Positions 1 to 12,690 of a stretch of 64,000 bases of DNA are shown piece by piece. Within the stretch, counting starts at the first letter, position 1, and every line of letters starts with the position of its first letter. The DNA is taken from positions 87,928,349-87,992,348 of the forward strand of contig OX638131.1 of NCBI GenBank assembly GCA_951804985.1, read 5' to 3'. The position numbers and the translations under genes were made by a program. The DNA comes from Dryomyza anilis (Eukaryota > Arthropoda > Insecta > Diptera > Dryomyzidae). Under the pieces are notes generated by a model, which was given only the letters and a program-made list of their open reading frames with translations, made no database searches and had not been told where the DNA came from.

Positions 1-3000
1 GTGGCACTAAAAATGTGCTCAGCAACAACACATTTAAAAGGATCACAAATAATGAGCCAAATAGTGTAACACGTTGACTGTCTATCGTCTCGATGGCAAT
101 GCTGGGCAATGATGATATTTCAAACTAAATAAAAAAAATACAAAATACAAATAGTATGCAATTGAGATTAATGATTTGTCTTAAAGAAAACTTACGTCAA
201 AAACATTGCTTTCGGTGTTAGTTTGTATTTGTATGTAGAGTGTGTCAATAATGTTTTGTAGCGTCAAGAATCCAGTGCGTATATAATCATCTTCATCTAA
301 GAGAATATATTTTGAATTATATTAATTTTGTATATAGCATGGTCAAGTATTAAATATATATATTCTGACAAATGCGAATTTTGTGAATGTGAATTTCTCT
401 TAAAAAAAAATATAAATACAAAATTGTATAATTACTATTATATATAATGTATGCAAGATAAAAACTTATGCAAGATAAAAACTTAATAAAAAATAAAATT
501 TTAAAAATAATTTTATTAATTTTATTATAACATCCGTCATTTTCTCCAAAAATGAAACAGACTTGATAAATTTAAAACGAGTTAGGAAGGGGAATTTGGA
601 AGTAGGGACAGTTTTATAGCTTTAAGGAAGTTAATACAGAATGGTAAAAGCTGCAATCGCGCAAATCCTTGATTTACAAATGTAATTCAGAAAAGAACAA
701 TTGAAATTCAAAAGGCATGAATTGAAATTCAGAAATTCTATTTGAAATTCAAGAGACCACTTGAAAACAAAGCCATCAATTGAAATTCAGAAATTTCCAT
801 TTGATTTAGGAAATTTTCATATGATTTTCAGAAATTTTGAAATGAAACTGTCTGAATTTCAAATAGAAATTTCTGAATTTCTAATGGAATTTCTGAATTT
901 CAAATGATGTCTTTTGAATTTGAAATGAAATTACTGAATTTCTATTGATGTCTTTAGAATTTCAAATGAAATTTCTGAATTTCAATTGATTTTTTTTAAT
1001 TTCAAATGAAATTCTAAATTTAAATTGATGTCTTTTGAATTTCAAATGCAATTTCTGAATTTCAATTGATTTTTTTTTAAATTTCAAATGGAATTTCTGG
1101 ATTTCAATCGGTATCTTTTGATCTTCAAATGGAATTTCTGAATTTCAATTGATCTTTTCTGAATTACATTTGTAAATGGAGTAGTTCTTTTCGTTTCCCC
1201 ATAATCGTCATTTTAACGTACAAACAGACGGTCATTGCTAACTCGATTGACGCTGAGCAAGATTTTCTATAATCGTGATTTCAACAGACAAACGGATATA
1301 ATGGACGCACATCGCTAAAACGATTCAGAATGTGACACGAATTGTTACGAAAACTCAGTCTACGGAAAACGGTTCTACAAGTTCGTATCTCTGGATTGTG
1401 TACTAAATAAAACACACTTATGTTTGGTTTAAATTACAACAATTAACTTTATTAATTCAATTTAACTACCAACTTTACGTATTAGAAATTATGCATGTCC
1501 ACAATATAACTCGACATTTATCGCACACGAAATGTAATCGACCACATTCACTACTGAAGTCAGCGCCTATATATACATCAGTTCGACAGGTTTCGACACG
1601 TTTCTAGAATCTTCTATACTTTTAGAGAATGATGCATGCTATTTGCATATCATTCACACAAATCTGTTTAATGCACTGATCTTCCGTCTGTATCAGTGCG
1701 CTGAATGATCTTTTTTTTACCCCACGTCTCATTCATTTTTATTTATTGCTTGGACAGTGACGCAAATTACGTATTTTCTTAACAATATATAGTATATACT
1801 TTTCCATCAGTCACGTCTCCTTTTGAATGTTACAAACGGATGACCAAAATGAATATACCCTTTCACTTTTAGTGTTGAGTATTATTTAATATGTATAATA
1901 GGTATGTGATTCGAAATTTTACTACTATAGAGAAAATCTTTCAGAAGAACGCGTCCAACATTATTTCATCGGTGGTGGCCAGTGGTCGCACCACAAAGAA
2001 AGACGGGCATAATGAGGAATTTATGGCTTAAGAACGTTTCTTCGTTATAAAATGCGTCGTAGTGATATTTATTCGGATTTATCTATCATAGGATCCGAAT
2101 CGAATTCGAAGTTCGGATTTATGGTATCACAAGTTCCGTCGGAACGGATTTTTTGACAGATTTTTGACACTTTTCTACGAATGCATTGTTGTGTCGGAAT
2201 GTAATTCTTTGTGTGAAAAAATCTTTTGTTTTGCATTAATTAATGGTAATATTTTACTCGATGGCCGGCAATCGGAAGAATCTCTTGCAGCATTGTCCGG
2301 TAAATCTATAGCCGTCCGTCCGTTTTGCGCGAGAATTGCAAGTGGGAGCTGGCCAAAGATCCGATACTCCTCCATAGGCCTGTCGATACAATTGAATTAA
2401 TAGCCTACATCAATATTTGCTGGCAAATTAAATAATTTTCTTCAAAATATTATATTTTTAACAATTTGTTGCAAAAATGATTTTAATTTTGGTTGGTAAA
2501 TTTTCACTGATTTGACATAAACAGCTGATTTCGAATTTTTGAAGTTACATTTTTGTATTGGCAACGCGGAAATCGATTCCGCACGGAACTCATGATAGTT
2601 AAAAATTCGTATTCGTAACGGGGTTTCGGATTCGGATTTTTGCTACGACGGGCTTCATGATTGCCCTGTATATGTGTTACTCAGTCATCCATCAAATACT
2701 GATGTGCTTCACAGCTATATATACTCGGACAATGTTGCATCTAGTTATTCATATTTCAAACTGTCGAAGGCAGCTTTAAATTTGATAAATAGGTGATGAT
2801 TGGACTTTTCCAGGATTTAGCATAATGGGAACCTTAAGGAGGCTTATCTCACGGTAGTTGGCGCATATTTTCGATTACGTTCTTTTGTGGATTGCGCAGA
2901 GATTCCAGTCACTTGTCATGTTTTCATCTCCTTCGCGCTTGTTTGCACAGATTTGACAACTTGTCTATGCTGAAGACGAGATAAACGTCCTCGACAAGGA

Positions 3001-6000
3001 TTGCGCTTTACCACGCCAGCAAGCAGACACAATTATTTAATAATTTGTATATGCTTTTCTTTGTGCGAATGCCCAACACCTACTTAATACTATTTTACTA
3101 ATTGTAACTTATTTTTTTGTAACTTAAAAACATAGGTTTCAGTCCCAAGCCCGTTATTAACAGTGAAAATGATAACATGATTGATATTCCCGTTGCCAAA
3201 GTAAATAATGAAACTAATTATGGTGAACTGGCTGAAGCTAGACACAGTTTCGGCCGTGCATGATATTGTAAATTCAAAACTATGTCGCAATTATTGATTT
3301 AATAGTATACAAAATATAAATATATTCATATAAACTCAATTGAAATTTAGTGATATTTTGAATTATTTCCCGATTAAAATAATAATTTATGCTATTGACT
3401 AATTTTAATCAGTTTTCCAAATGTTTCTTCGTATAAACTTTTCCGAATAAAATTGAATTATGTGGTCTCAAACACACTTACTTAAAACTTACCTTAAAAT
3501 TATTTATACATAAATAAAAAGTAATCTAACTAACTAAATCGGTTACTACTACTAAACTTCTTAACTATTTTTTTTAATACTTACCTGATTTCTTAGTTGC
3601 AATGACAATTACCTACTTGATTTCTAAGACCAAGGAGAAAAAATGATTTTGATTCACACGAGGTAAAACTAATCAAATACATTTAAAAATTTTGAATAAC
3701 TGATTTCCAATTAGTATTAAAAGATTACATAATATTTGAACTAACAATAATTTTAAGATTTGTAGACTCCAGCGAAAGTGGAAGCGGGTAAGTACATTTT
3801 TTGAAAAATCGAGAATTGTGCTTAAATCAAGTAATAAAAAATTATTTACCATGTACAAATTACTACTGACAAATAACTTAGATTAAAGAAATATTAACAC
3901 ATAAATGGAAGAGTTGTATTGGTGAAAACACTTCTCTGAATTTAATTTTTGTTATTTATCCGGTTCTTCCACTGGAGTCTTTATTTGATGAAAACATCCC
4001 AAGATGCAGACCAATAAACATTTGCCGTTGAATTAAAGTGATTAGCAAGTTTAAATCAAGCATTTTTCTCAATTTATTGTGTTGAGAATAGCGTAGAGAA
4101 ATGTAATTTAAAAAGTTGTAAAATATAGCATTCTCCATCAAAACGTCTTTTTAATATCTATCCTATTTATAAAATTATATTACAATGTACAACTAACTTG
4201 AAATCTACACGCATATCGAAGTTGAAGGAAACTTTGAATTCTATTTGAAATACACTAATATTTCAAGCTGAGCTATACACTTGTTAATGGCTTGAATTTT
4301 AGCTTATATCATAGTTTAAAAATAGCCCAATAGAACACTTGATATTCATATTAAATTAGACAATAAAACTACACTTGTTTGAAACTTGATGTTGAAAAAA
4401 ATTCTCAACATATTCGTATACTTCATTTTTCTATATCAAAACTATATACAAAAGGAATTGGAAATATAAAAGGGAATTGGAAATATAAAATGGAAGTGAA
4501 ATGAAACATGTATGTAAAATCGCAGAAGTATTTTATATTGATCATCATTAATATATCTGTTTTCCGGGTCTCCGTGGTTCGATTTTCATAAAAAGACACA
4601 TGATGTTGCGGGTTTTCGTACTCTGTTTGCAGAATTTCGTATTTAATAATTGAGACGCAAGAATTGTTGAATTGCGTAGTTAATAATAAAAAATATAGCG
4701 GCTATAGTTATGATTATTTATAATATTCCAACTCGAATGAAAAACATTGAAACATAGTTTTTCTGTTTGAAGTCTGAGAGCAACGCCTTCTCATAAAAAA
4801 AAAGAAAATTAAAATAAAGCTTACATATCACTTCAACCAATCTCAAGTCAATTTGTAGTGCATTACAAGTGTAGAAAGTAATGTTTAGATATCATTGTTT
4901 TACAAGTTGATCTAAAGTTTTTAAAAAATGTAGAATATTCATATTTTAGTGAGCTTATAGAACACAGATTTTTAGCCCAAATTGCTGTTTATTATACGTG
5001 ATTTCGAATTTATTATTAAAGCTTGGGGAATAGTAAAAAATATGATTGAAAACTCGGAAATTCAAAGAATCACTAATCGGATTAAACTGTATTTGATACA
5101 TTATGTTAAATTTGATCATCAAAAAAAAAAATCCTCATCATAATTTATAATATAACAGAATCTATTCCACGGTATGTGCACTGGAAATCTAAAAAAATAC
5201 AATTTTGCAGCTATTATCGATATGTGCGGCTTTAGAGGAATTGTTGGTTTGATTTTTTTTTATTGCAACGTATTGTAATAGCAATGATTTTAAGGTATGT
5301 TACTTGAATGTGCCCCTAGTATCAAAAATATAGGAACACTTTCAATTTCAAAATTCGTCTTAAATGTTAAAAAAAAATCAAAATAATTTTTCATTATATA
5401 CTTAACTAGCTGGACCCGTTCACATCGTTGCCCGTGATAAGTTTTTGTAAATGCAAAATTATATCTTTTTAAATTACGGCCCTTTTTAGTGCCTACGTCG
5501 CCCGCTCACGTGCCACTCCCTTTGTCCAAGCCCGTTCACTTTCTACGTGAACATTACAATGTTTAATATGATCATTTGTTTCGATTTTTAAAACTCTGCT
5601 CATAGTATGTCAGAAGTTATAGTAAATTAAATGTTTTGGTTATATGAGAGGTGCCACGCCCCGTAATCCAATCCCGCCAACATTCTACGTTGCTATTGGA
5701 GTTTTAAATATGAATATTTGATTCGATTTTTATCACTCTACTCTAATTTTTTGGTTATATGAGGTGCCACGCCGCGTGGTCCAATCCCGCCCACATTCTA
5801 CGTGGCTATAGAAGTTTTAAATATGAATATTTGATTCGATTTTTATAACTCTACTCTTAGTATGTCAGGATTTATAGCAATTTTAATGTTTTGGTTATAT
5901 GGGAGGTGACACGCCCCGTGGTCCAATCCCGCCTACATTCTACGTTGCTATTGGAGTTTTAAATATGAATATTTGATTCGATTTTTATAACTCTACTCTA

Positions 6001-9000
6001 AATGTTTTGGTTATATGGGAGGTGCCACGCCCCGTGGTCCAATCCCGCCTACATTCTACGTTGCTATTGGAGTTTTAAATATGAATATTTAATTCGATTT
6101 TTATAACTCTACTCTAAATGTTTTGGTTATATGGGAGGTGCCACGCCTCATGGTCCAATCCCGCCCACATTTGGAAAAATGATAACAACCACAATATACA
6201 TCACTGGGCTAAATTTTATGACTGTAGCTATCTTAAGGACACAGATATTTGCATTTAAAAATTCAAGCATGCCACGCCCATTTTTGTACCTTAGGGGGAG
6301 AATTTCGAAAAATCCCGCCTTAGTGCTCGCCAATGTCGGGAGATGAACACCCTGTACAAATTTCATGTTCCTAGGTCTAAGAGTTTGGTCTAGGCGTTGA
6401 TCGATCTGTCAGTCAGTCAGTCAATCAGGACTTGTTCTTTTATATATACAGATTATATGATATTAAACTGAAATATATTGAAATATTATGTGATAAAAAA
6501 CAATTTTACTTCACTTAATCAATAAACAATTTATAAATAAACAATTCTTTATATATTTGAACCAAGCCGTCCAACCGTCAAAGATATATCGGTAACGCTA
6601 TCTCTATCTTTGACGGCTTTCATTAAAAGTGAAGCACCCGAACGGATTTATAATACATAAGGGCCTATAAGCTTATATTCAAAAGCGCTAAGATGTGCCC
6701 GAACATTTGTTTGTGAAACTTTGTCAACCCCAAAAGTTAAAGGTTTTCTGGATTTGCTCATATCTGTCAATTTCTGATCGATGATCTCATTATTTGTACC
6801 AAATGATAAGAAAATAAGAATCTATCAATTGGTATTTCAACTTTAAAAAATATATCCCCATTACTTTTTATAATAAATACCAACAAACTCGAAATTTAAG
6901 GTTTTCATAAAAATGTATTTGAGGACTTTTAGTTCTAAAACGACGATATGGTGTATTAAAACTTTAATGCAATGTACTTTATGAAATAGTTGTAGGCATA
7001 TTCAATAATGACAAATTTTCCAATGTCCTCGATTCATCATTGATGCCCTTCATGTTATTTCACGATGGGATGCTAAAGGGTTTTTTAACAGGGACGCTAC
7101 AAAAGTAGAGCGACAGGGACAGCAAACGACGCCATATTTCTTGCCGCTCTTTTGACATTTCTCTTTAGTAAGGTTTGCCATTTCATGATGGAAAGATATT
7201 CGAATTTCGGTAGTAAATTTTAATAATTTCGACTCGTTGTTGGCTCGTATATCTTTCCATCATGAAATGGCAAACCTTAACCTTATTGAAGAGAAATGTC
7301 AAAAGAGCGGCAAGAAATATGGCGTCGTTTGCTGTCACTTTACTTTTGTAGCGTCCCTGTTGAAAAACCCTTGAAAAAAAAAACTTTTGTAGCGCTCTTA
7401 TTGAAAAACCCTTTATAACGGATACCTAGTTTACGGACCGTAGACATACCTTCGAAGATGGATTTAGGATTCCGTATGTGACGGGTCTACGTAAAAAAGT
7501 TTCTTGGGATGTTATTCTGTAGTATGATGTCATTTCAACATTTTAATTTAAACAAATACTTTTTAATTTTAATTAAAAACTTTAAAAAATGAAAACATAA
7601 TCAAATTAATAAATAAATAAAATAGTTCTGTGTTAAAAATAATGTATTTGAAAAGTTTTACTTCAAGAATGATATTATTTTAACTGTGTGCAACACAAAT
7701 CTTGTTACAAATCATATTGTTTTTATTCTTTTTATTTTCTTTATTCTTTAAATAGTTGCTGCCCTAATCCAACATGAAGTATTTATCGATTTCTGGTATA
7801 ATTCTGAATACTTACCAATTACAATCAATCGAGACTATCTGGAGGTATTTTTTATACATTTATATTACAAACAAAATGTAGTTGAATGTGGATTTTCATT
7901 CTACAAATTAAAATATTGGATTTTTAACAAGTATTTTAATTGCAGCGCCAAAACATACTAAAGCAGAAAGCAGGCACTAAGTTCAAAAAAATAGAATTTT
8001 AAAATAATCAAATTAAAGAGTCAGTAAAACCTGGCTGTGGCAGTTAAATGAAATGTGTTGATTTATAATTTTTAGTGTTAGAGTAATGCACTTTTAAAAA
8101 CCCATCTCACCTTTACTCACTTTAAACACACGAACCCTCCAAAACCAATATATCGTCGTTGTAGAACGAAAAGTCACCAAATACATTTTTTTGTGAAAAA
8201 CTTAAATTTCGAGTTTGTTGAATTATATTATAAAAAGTAATTGATGCATTTTTAAAGTTGAAATATCAATTGATAGATTTATATTTTCTTAGCATGTTGC
8301 AAAAACAATTGACATGATCGATTAAAAATTTACAGATATATGAAGATTTTTGTAAATGAATATTTGCATTTTGAAAATTTATTTGGTGACTTTTCGTTCT
8401 ACAACGACGATATAGAAAAAAAATAAATAAATCTTAAGACAAAATTTTGAAAAATATGATAAATTTTAAAATTATAATTAATGCAATTTATAAATTATAA
8501 TAAAAATTGAAATTATTACATGGAAAAATGCCTTCAGTATGTTTTGACGCATTAAATTGTCAACAAGTGTAAATGGATTTAACAAAAATAATAATAAAAA
8601 ATAATTTATATCGCTTACCTTTTATGCCGTTGACCTCTTCATCGTTGACATAACGTTTCTTTGGTGATACACGTATCGACGTTGAGCTCAGCGTATAACT
8701 TAAACCATCGCGCGTTGTGGCATTGTCAATGTGTCCAGGAAAATTACTAAAAACAACGGCAAAACAGTTTCCATGACAATTATTCTCCAGCTGATAACGC
8801 AATGCATTTTCTGTGTTTTGCAAACGCAAGGCTGTACGAGAAAATAAAAATTTATAATATAATTAATAAATAAATTATTATTTAAATTAAATTAAAATAG
8901 TACGAATACAAAAGAATTCTAGAATATGTATTTTAAAGAGTAGCATCAATTAGTATTGCATACATTCATGTGGCAACTGCAGCTCTGTGCGCAACTTGTC

Positions 9001-9318
9001 CATCAGTTGATTGGTGAATGGTGCGTCCGGTGTATATAATATAAAGTCCTCATCATTGTGTGCCGGAAAGTTGAGCTTAAGTATGTCCTAAAACAAAAAT
9101 AGTATTTTTAATTTAAAATTTTAGTAACCAAAATTATAAGCACATACTCTATCCTTGCTTTCGTAGATACAGGCATCGTTTTTCAGCAGCAACAAAGTTG
9201 ATTTCAGATAAATGAACATTATCACAAAGCAGCCGATCAGTATGAAGATAATCGTTCGCCAATTATAGCGAAGATACAGCAGTTGTTTCCAAAGAAACAC
9301 ACAAAAAATGTTTAACAT
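1..9318 (-). CDS. ABCA-type ABC transporter, 5' end (partial, five exons)
   Basis: Likely a full-length ABC subfamily A membrane transporter (lipid or sterol export in this family); only the N-terminal 244 residues lie in the window. Exons on the minus strand are 9148-9318, 8964-9087, 8619-8831, 196-296 and 124 to beyond 1. Every junction has GT-AG sites and the phases agree (0, 1, 1, 0). Residues 9-12 (LWKQ) precede a membrane segment at about 22-38. Residues 58-200 match the first extracellular domain of ABCA proteins, with an N-glycosylation site in HIDNATT and the family block GFLTLQNIID in exon 4. A second hydrophobic segment (VTLFGSLFVILL) starts in exon 5 at about residue 222. The start ATG at 9318-9316 opens directly into the cytosolic tail and first helix, as usual in ABCA proteins. 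The nucleotide-binding domains must lie left of the window. The 8.3 kb third intron (297-8618) is full of repeats. The family call is recalled, not searched; an unrelated protein with a similar N-terminus is possible. Confidence 0.72.
672..1177. mobile_element. Foldback element with GAATTTCAA motif array
   Basis: Termini are inverted copies of ATTTACAAATGTAATTCAGA (start) and its complement at the end. The interior is a dense run of GAATTTCAAATG / CAATTGAAATTC variants spaced irregularly, in opposite orientation in the two halves. It lies in ABCA intron 3. No target duplication was resolved. Confidence 0.5.
1178..2007. other. ABCA intron 3, nothing recognised
   Basis: AT-rich sequence with no open frame of note and no repeat recognised from elsewhere in the window. 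Confidence 0.4.
2008..2687. mobile_element. Possible TIR element with GGATTCGAA motifs
   Basis: Imperfect inverted ends (GGGCATAATGA at the left, TCATGATTGCCC at the right). TTCGGATT/CCGAATCG-type motifs cluster just inside both ends. A 78-residue open frame at 2164-2400 has no recognisable product. Boundaries are approximate. Confidence 0.3.
2688..5405. other. ABCA intron 3, nothing recognised
   Basis: About 2.7 kb of AT-rich sequence. Short open frames on both strands look random. No repeat shared with the rest of the window was seen. Confidence 0.4.
5406..6452 (-). mobile_element. Non-autonomous Helitron, copy A
   Basis: Read on the minus strand it starts TCTGTATATATAAAAG, preceded by A, and ends GGGTCCAGCTAG, followed by T. 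These are the Helitron rules: 5' TC, 3' CTRR, insertion between A and T, no target duplication. The interior carries about five degenerate tandem units of 114-140 bp, each with a block like GGAGGTGCCACGCCCCGTGG. No Rep/helicase coding is present. It lies in ABCA intron 3. Confidence 0.75.
6735..6949. mobile_element. Degenerate copy of the TCGTCGTTGTAG MITE
   Basis: The right end (ttctaaaacgacgatat) and interior match the copies at 8149 and 13452; the left arm is badly decayed. Confidence 0.4.
7074..7415. mobile_element. Foldback MITE, GGGACGCTACAAAA family, full copy
   Basis: Two inverted arms of about 130 bp contain CAACAGGGACGCTACAAAA, the CGACGCCATATTTC block and CCATTTCATGATGG, around a short AT-rich centre. 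The right arm keeps an extra outer block (TTGTAGCGCTCTTATTG...CCCTTTA) that the left arm has lost. The same outer block is seen at the left of the 30419 copy, so it belongs to the intact terminus. Confidence 0.7.
8149..8414. mobile_element. Palindromic MITE, TCGTCGTTGTAGAACG family
   Basis: Inverted ends share ATCGTCGTTGTAGAACGAAA for about 32 bp and are bounded by TA on both sides. Total length is 266 bp with an AT-rich centre. Other copies lie at 13452 and 6735, with fragments at 56347 and 56549. Confidence 0.7.
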
Positions 9319-9644
9319 TTTCGTGTTTTTTGATTGTTCGTTTTTAGTTTGAATTCTTATTCAATTCTTATTCTGATATCAGTTTTTTTTTTATTATTAT
9401 TTAATTACTATTATTATTATTATTAATTATTATTATTTGCACTGTTTATATTTTATGGTTTTATAAAAAAACCATTATTCCATTTTTGTTTTAAGTATTA
9501 CAAATATTTTGTTATTAAACCAAATTTAATTCACATTATTTATTGTTTATTTTTGGCTCCATTTTTGTATTCAACATTTTGTGTTTATGCTAAAAGATAA
9601 ATTTTGGTATAAATTATTTTATTCAATTTTTTATATATATTATT

Positions 9645-9724
<80 letters not shown>

Positions 9725-9792
9725 AATAATATATATATATAATATAAATAATATATATATATAAAAAATTGAATAAAATAATTTATACCAAA

Positions 9793-9838
<46 letters not shown>

Positions 9839-10182
9839 TATTCTATAAAATAATGGTGAAAAACGAATATTTGAAAATTTGTGTTTTGTTCTTGTCGTAT
9901 TTTGTAACGGCTTTAATATTTATAGTGTGATCTTCTCACAGAAAAAATGTATACTACGATTTGGTAAATAATATTAACCACTCGCTATCAAGAACTTGCA
10001 CTGGTCGGTTGCCTTCTCGGCAGGGCTGCTTCTTGTACAGCTTATCATTGTGTTTACATAATAAATTATCTCGGTCAGTTATTTGTAGTTTGATTAAAGG
10101 GAATAAAGTATGATAATAAAATATATAGTTTATAAAAAAAATGCAGTTTTGCTTCAGCCAATAAGACTTTTTGTTTGTTTAT
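9319..10182. promoter_or_regulatory. Upstream region of the ABCA gene with an AT palindrome
   Basis: Flank 5' of the ABCA ATG. It contains the 9597-9798 palindrome and (AT)n runs. No promoter element could be named. Confidence 0.35.
9597..9798. repeat. Palindrome with long (AT)n core
   Basis: The two arms are exact inverted copies over about 38 bases (ATAAATTTTGGTATAAATTA on, then mirrored). They continue as near-mirrored TATTTATA blocks into about 60 bases of pure AT. A further (AT)n tract follows to 9830. Confidence 0.85.
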
Positions 10183-10335
10183 TGCCATTTGAGTTGTGTT
10201 TGTCATATATGTACTCAAAGTGGTGGCATCTATAGTTTAATGTGGTATCCGAGGAGGAATAAGAATTTCACTTAGAAAATGCTGTACGCTCGTGGGTTTG
10301 CCATTGACTGCCGAGAGATAGCATCGCACAGTAAA
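10183..10335 (-). mobile_element. SINE body fragment
   Basis: Diverged match to the body of the tRNA-derived SINE at 38021 (tgtactcaaagtggtgg, gtgggtttgccattgactgc). Head and tail are missing. Confidence 0.45.
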
Positions 10336-10565
10336 ACGTCCCCATACAAGCAGCGGCCAAAAATAGAAATAATGATCGTAGAACTTGGAAATTGCATTTT
10401 TTTAATAAAAGAAAAATAATGTTAAAAGAATGGGACAAATCGGTCGATGTATACGCCCACCTCCCATATTAATCGAAAATTTAAACGATTATTACTTGGA
10501 CATTATTAAAGAGCTATAGTAACAAAAATCAATATTTAGATGTTTTATTACATTACATAGTGATA

Positions 10566-10890
10566 CTAGCTGGACCCGTGCACGACTCGTGCCCGTAGAA
10601 TTCTTCCCGGTAGAATTATTCTACGTACAATTCTTCCCCATAGTGTTTTTCCAGTAGAAGTTTTAGTGTGGTGAGTTTTAGTGTGATAAATGTAGTGTGG
10701 TGAGTTTAGATGTGGTGAGTTTATGTGTGGTGAGATTAAGTAAGATCAGTAACATCCAATTTTAAAGTTTAGTTGAAATCGATATCATAAGGGCTGAGAA
10801 ATAGCGTACTGAATTTTTGGTTCTATGGGAGATGCCACTCCCCACGGATTTTGTGAGGCTATATCCAGATCAAAACGCAAATATTTTTGA
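10566..10890 (-). mobile_element. Helitron, copy B (3' end only)
   Basis: On the minus strand it ends GGGTCCAGCTAG, followed by T. A perfect hairpin (GCACGAGTCGTGC, 10580-10592) lies 14 bases from the end. It carries the 15-bp repeat (agttttagtgtggtg) also found in copy D and a degenerate tgggagatgccactcc block as in copy A. The 5' part is missing. Confidence 0.7.
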
Positions 10891-10899
10891 TTTTTATGC

Positions 10900-10975
10900 T
10901 GTAACTTTTTATTAGCGCAAGATAAAATAGTAATGTAGAGGCATAAATTGTTTGTTTTAAAAGCACCTATCTATT
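10900..10975. repeat. Fragment of the 55345 palindromic MITE
   Basis: Matches one arm of that element (gcaagataaaatagtaatg, caatt-free variant of the TTGTTTGTTTTAAAAGCACC block). Confidence 0.45.
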
Positions 10976-11204
10976 AGCATAATTAATTAAAAATATTTTG
11001 CGATTTTTTTTAAACTCAAGGTCCTTAAAAAATCATGTGGGTGTATTTTGTCTGGGAAGTGAATATCATAAAATATTATTAATAGAAACATGTATAATTA
11101 GTCATATTCTGTGGATGTGAGCGCTTACAAGTCATCAATAAGAGGCCGTTGTACTTGTCAGAACAATTGAGAAAACAAAATCTCAAGAAAAAATATACTC
11201 TGCA

Positions 11205-12690
11205 CATTGCACAGTGGGCAGGGGACTAGATATTTTGGCCAAAATTAATTATCTCTTTAACTAGAACTCTAATTTGAATAAAAAATTGTATTCATATAAT
11301 TTTGATAACGCCGATTTAGAATATGTTATAAACAAATTAAATTTGAAAATGGCGGATTCAATATGGCATACAAAAATTTTAAAATTGATGATATGATCAT
11401 GAAAATCGGTTTACATATAATTAATGTGCCAGAAACGTCGAATCTGATCTTAATAATTTTAAATTTCAAATGGCGGCTCTAAAATTTGAAAAAGTAAAAA
11501 ACACGGTTTTCATAACTTTCAGATAAGAATTAAAGTTTTGAAGATATATTAAGAAAATAAATTGTATCCAAACAAGGAGACATCAACGTATATATTTACT
11601 GTCATTTTTGATTGGAAAATTGGAAAAATTTGTACGAAGTTTTATTTTACGGTCTTAGATGCATGTAGGAAGGGTGCACATTTTTGCAAATTTTGAGATT
11701 TTGCAAAGTTATGTCTTTTTAAAAACTAGTTCAGCTTTTCACAAGCACAATATGAACTAGTAGTCATCGAAAAATCACTTATTTATACGTTTGAAAAAAT
11801 ATATATTGATTTAACTGGTATTGATTTATCTGGTAACTGGTAAAGTGTGTTTAACTGATAACTTCATTGATACAGTTTCTTCAAAGAAAGTTAAGTTTTT
11901 TTATCATTATTCCTTGTGTTGTATATTTCCGAATAATGACTGTTTTACTTTCCCATAATATGTTTCCATATTTTTATGATTTGTTTTAAAATGTATTTAA
12001 AATTAATAGAAATAAAGGGTTTATTGCAAAAATTTAATAACAAAAACGAAACAAAAAACTAAATAATTCAGTTCAAAGTTTTGGAAAAATGGAAAAATCA
12101 TATTGTTTATCCTGTTTATTGCAGATAATGACGATAACAAAAACGAAACAAAAAACTAAATAATTCAGTTCAAAGTTTTGGAAAAATGGAAAAATCATAT
12201 TGTTTATCCTGTTTATTGCAGATAATGACGTAATTTTTGGATTATATAAAATCCACATAACATATGTAGTAACAATAATCAATAATTATAAAAAATAAAG
12301 AAAGTTAATCTTTCATATTGGAGCGATTTTTATATTTTTAACTTTTTTATTATCAGATTCATGATTAGAGACATCGAAACCATATGTGTTCTAATTTTCT
12401 TTGTAATACAGCCATATTAAAGAATTTCATCCGCCATATTGGATCCGCAATATTGAATTCAATATTTCTAACGTCAGATTCGTGATCAGAGACCCCGAAA
12501 ACGTATGTGTACTAATTTTTTTTGAAATCCAGTAATATTTAAAATTTTCATCCGCCGTATTGAATCCGCCATTTTGAATTTTAATTTTTTGATATCAGAT
12601 TCGTTTTCAGAGACCACAATATCATGAACCAAATATCATGAATTATGGCCAAACTTATTAATTCTCAGCCCACTGCACATTGGGATGAAA
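11205..12690. mobile_element. Possible TIR element with internal tandem repeats
   Basis: Inverted ends GCACAGTGGGC / GCCCACTGCAC bound about 1.5 kb. Inside are a 97-bp direct duplication (12041-12230) and about 2.5 degenerate units of roughly 121 bp (12340-12640) with cagattcgtgatcagagac and ccgccatattgg blocks. No coding sequence was seen. Boundaries are approximate. Confidence 0.4.
12041..12230. repeat. 97-bp tandem duplication
   Basis: Two nearly identical copies of a 97-base unit (caaaaacgaaacaaaaaact to gataatgacg) lie head to tail, which points to a recent duplication. Confidence 0.9.

Noticed and set aside
5580..6180. CRISPR-like regularly spaced repeats
   Set aside because: The units are tandem and degenerate through their whole length, inside a Helitron in a eukaryotic genome.
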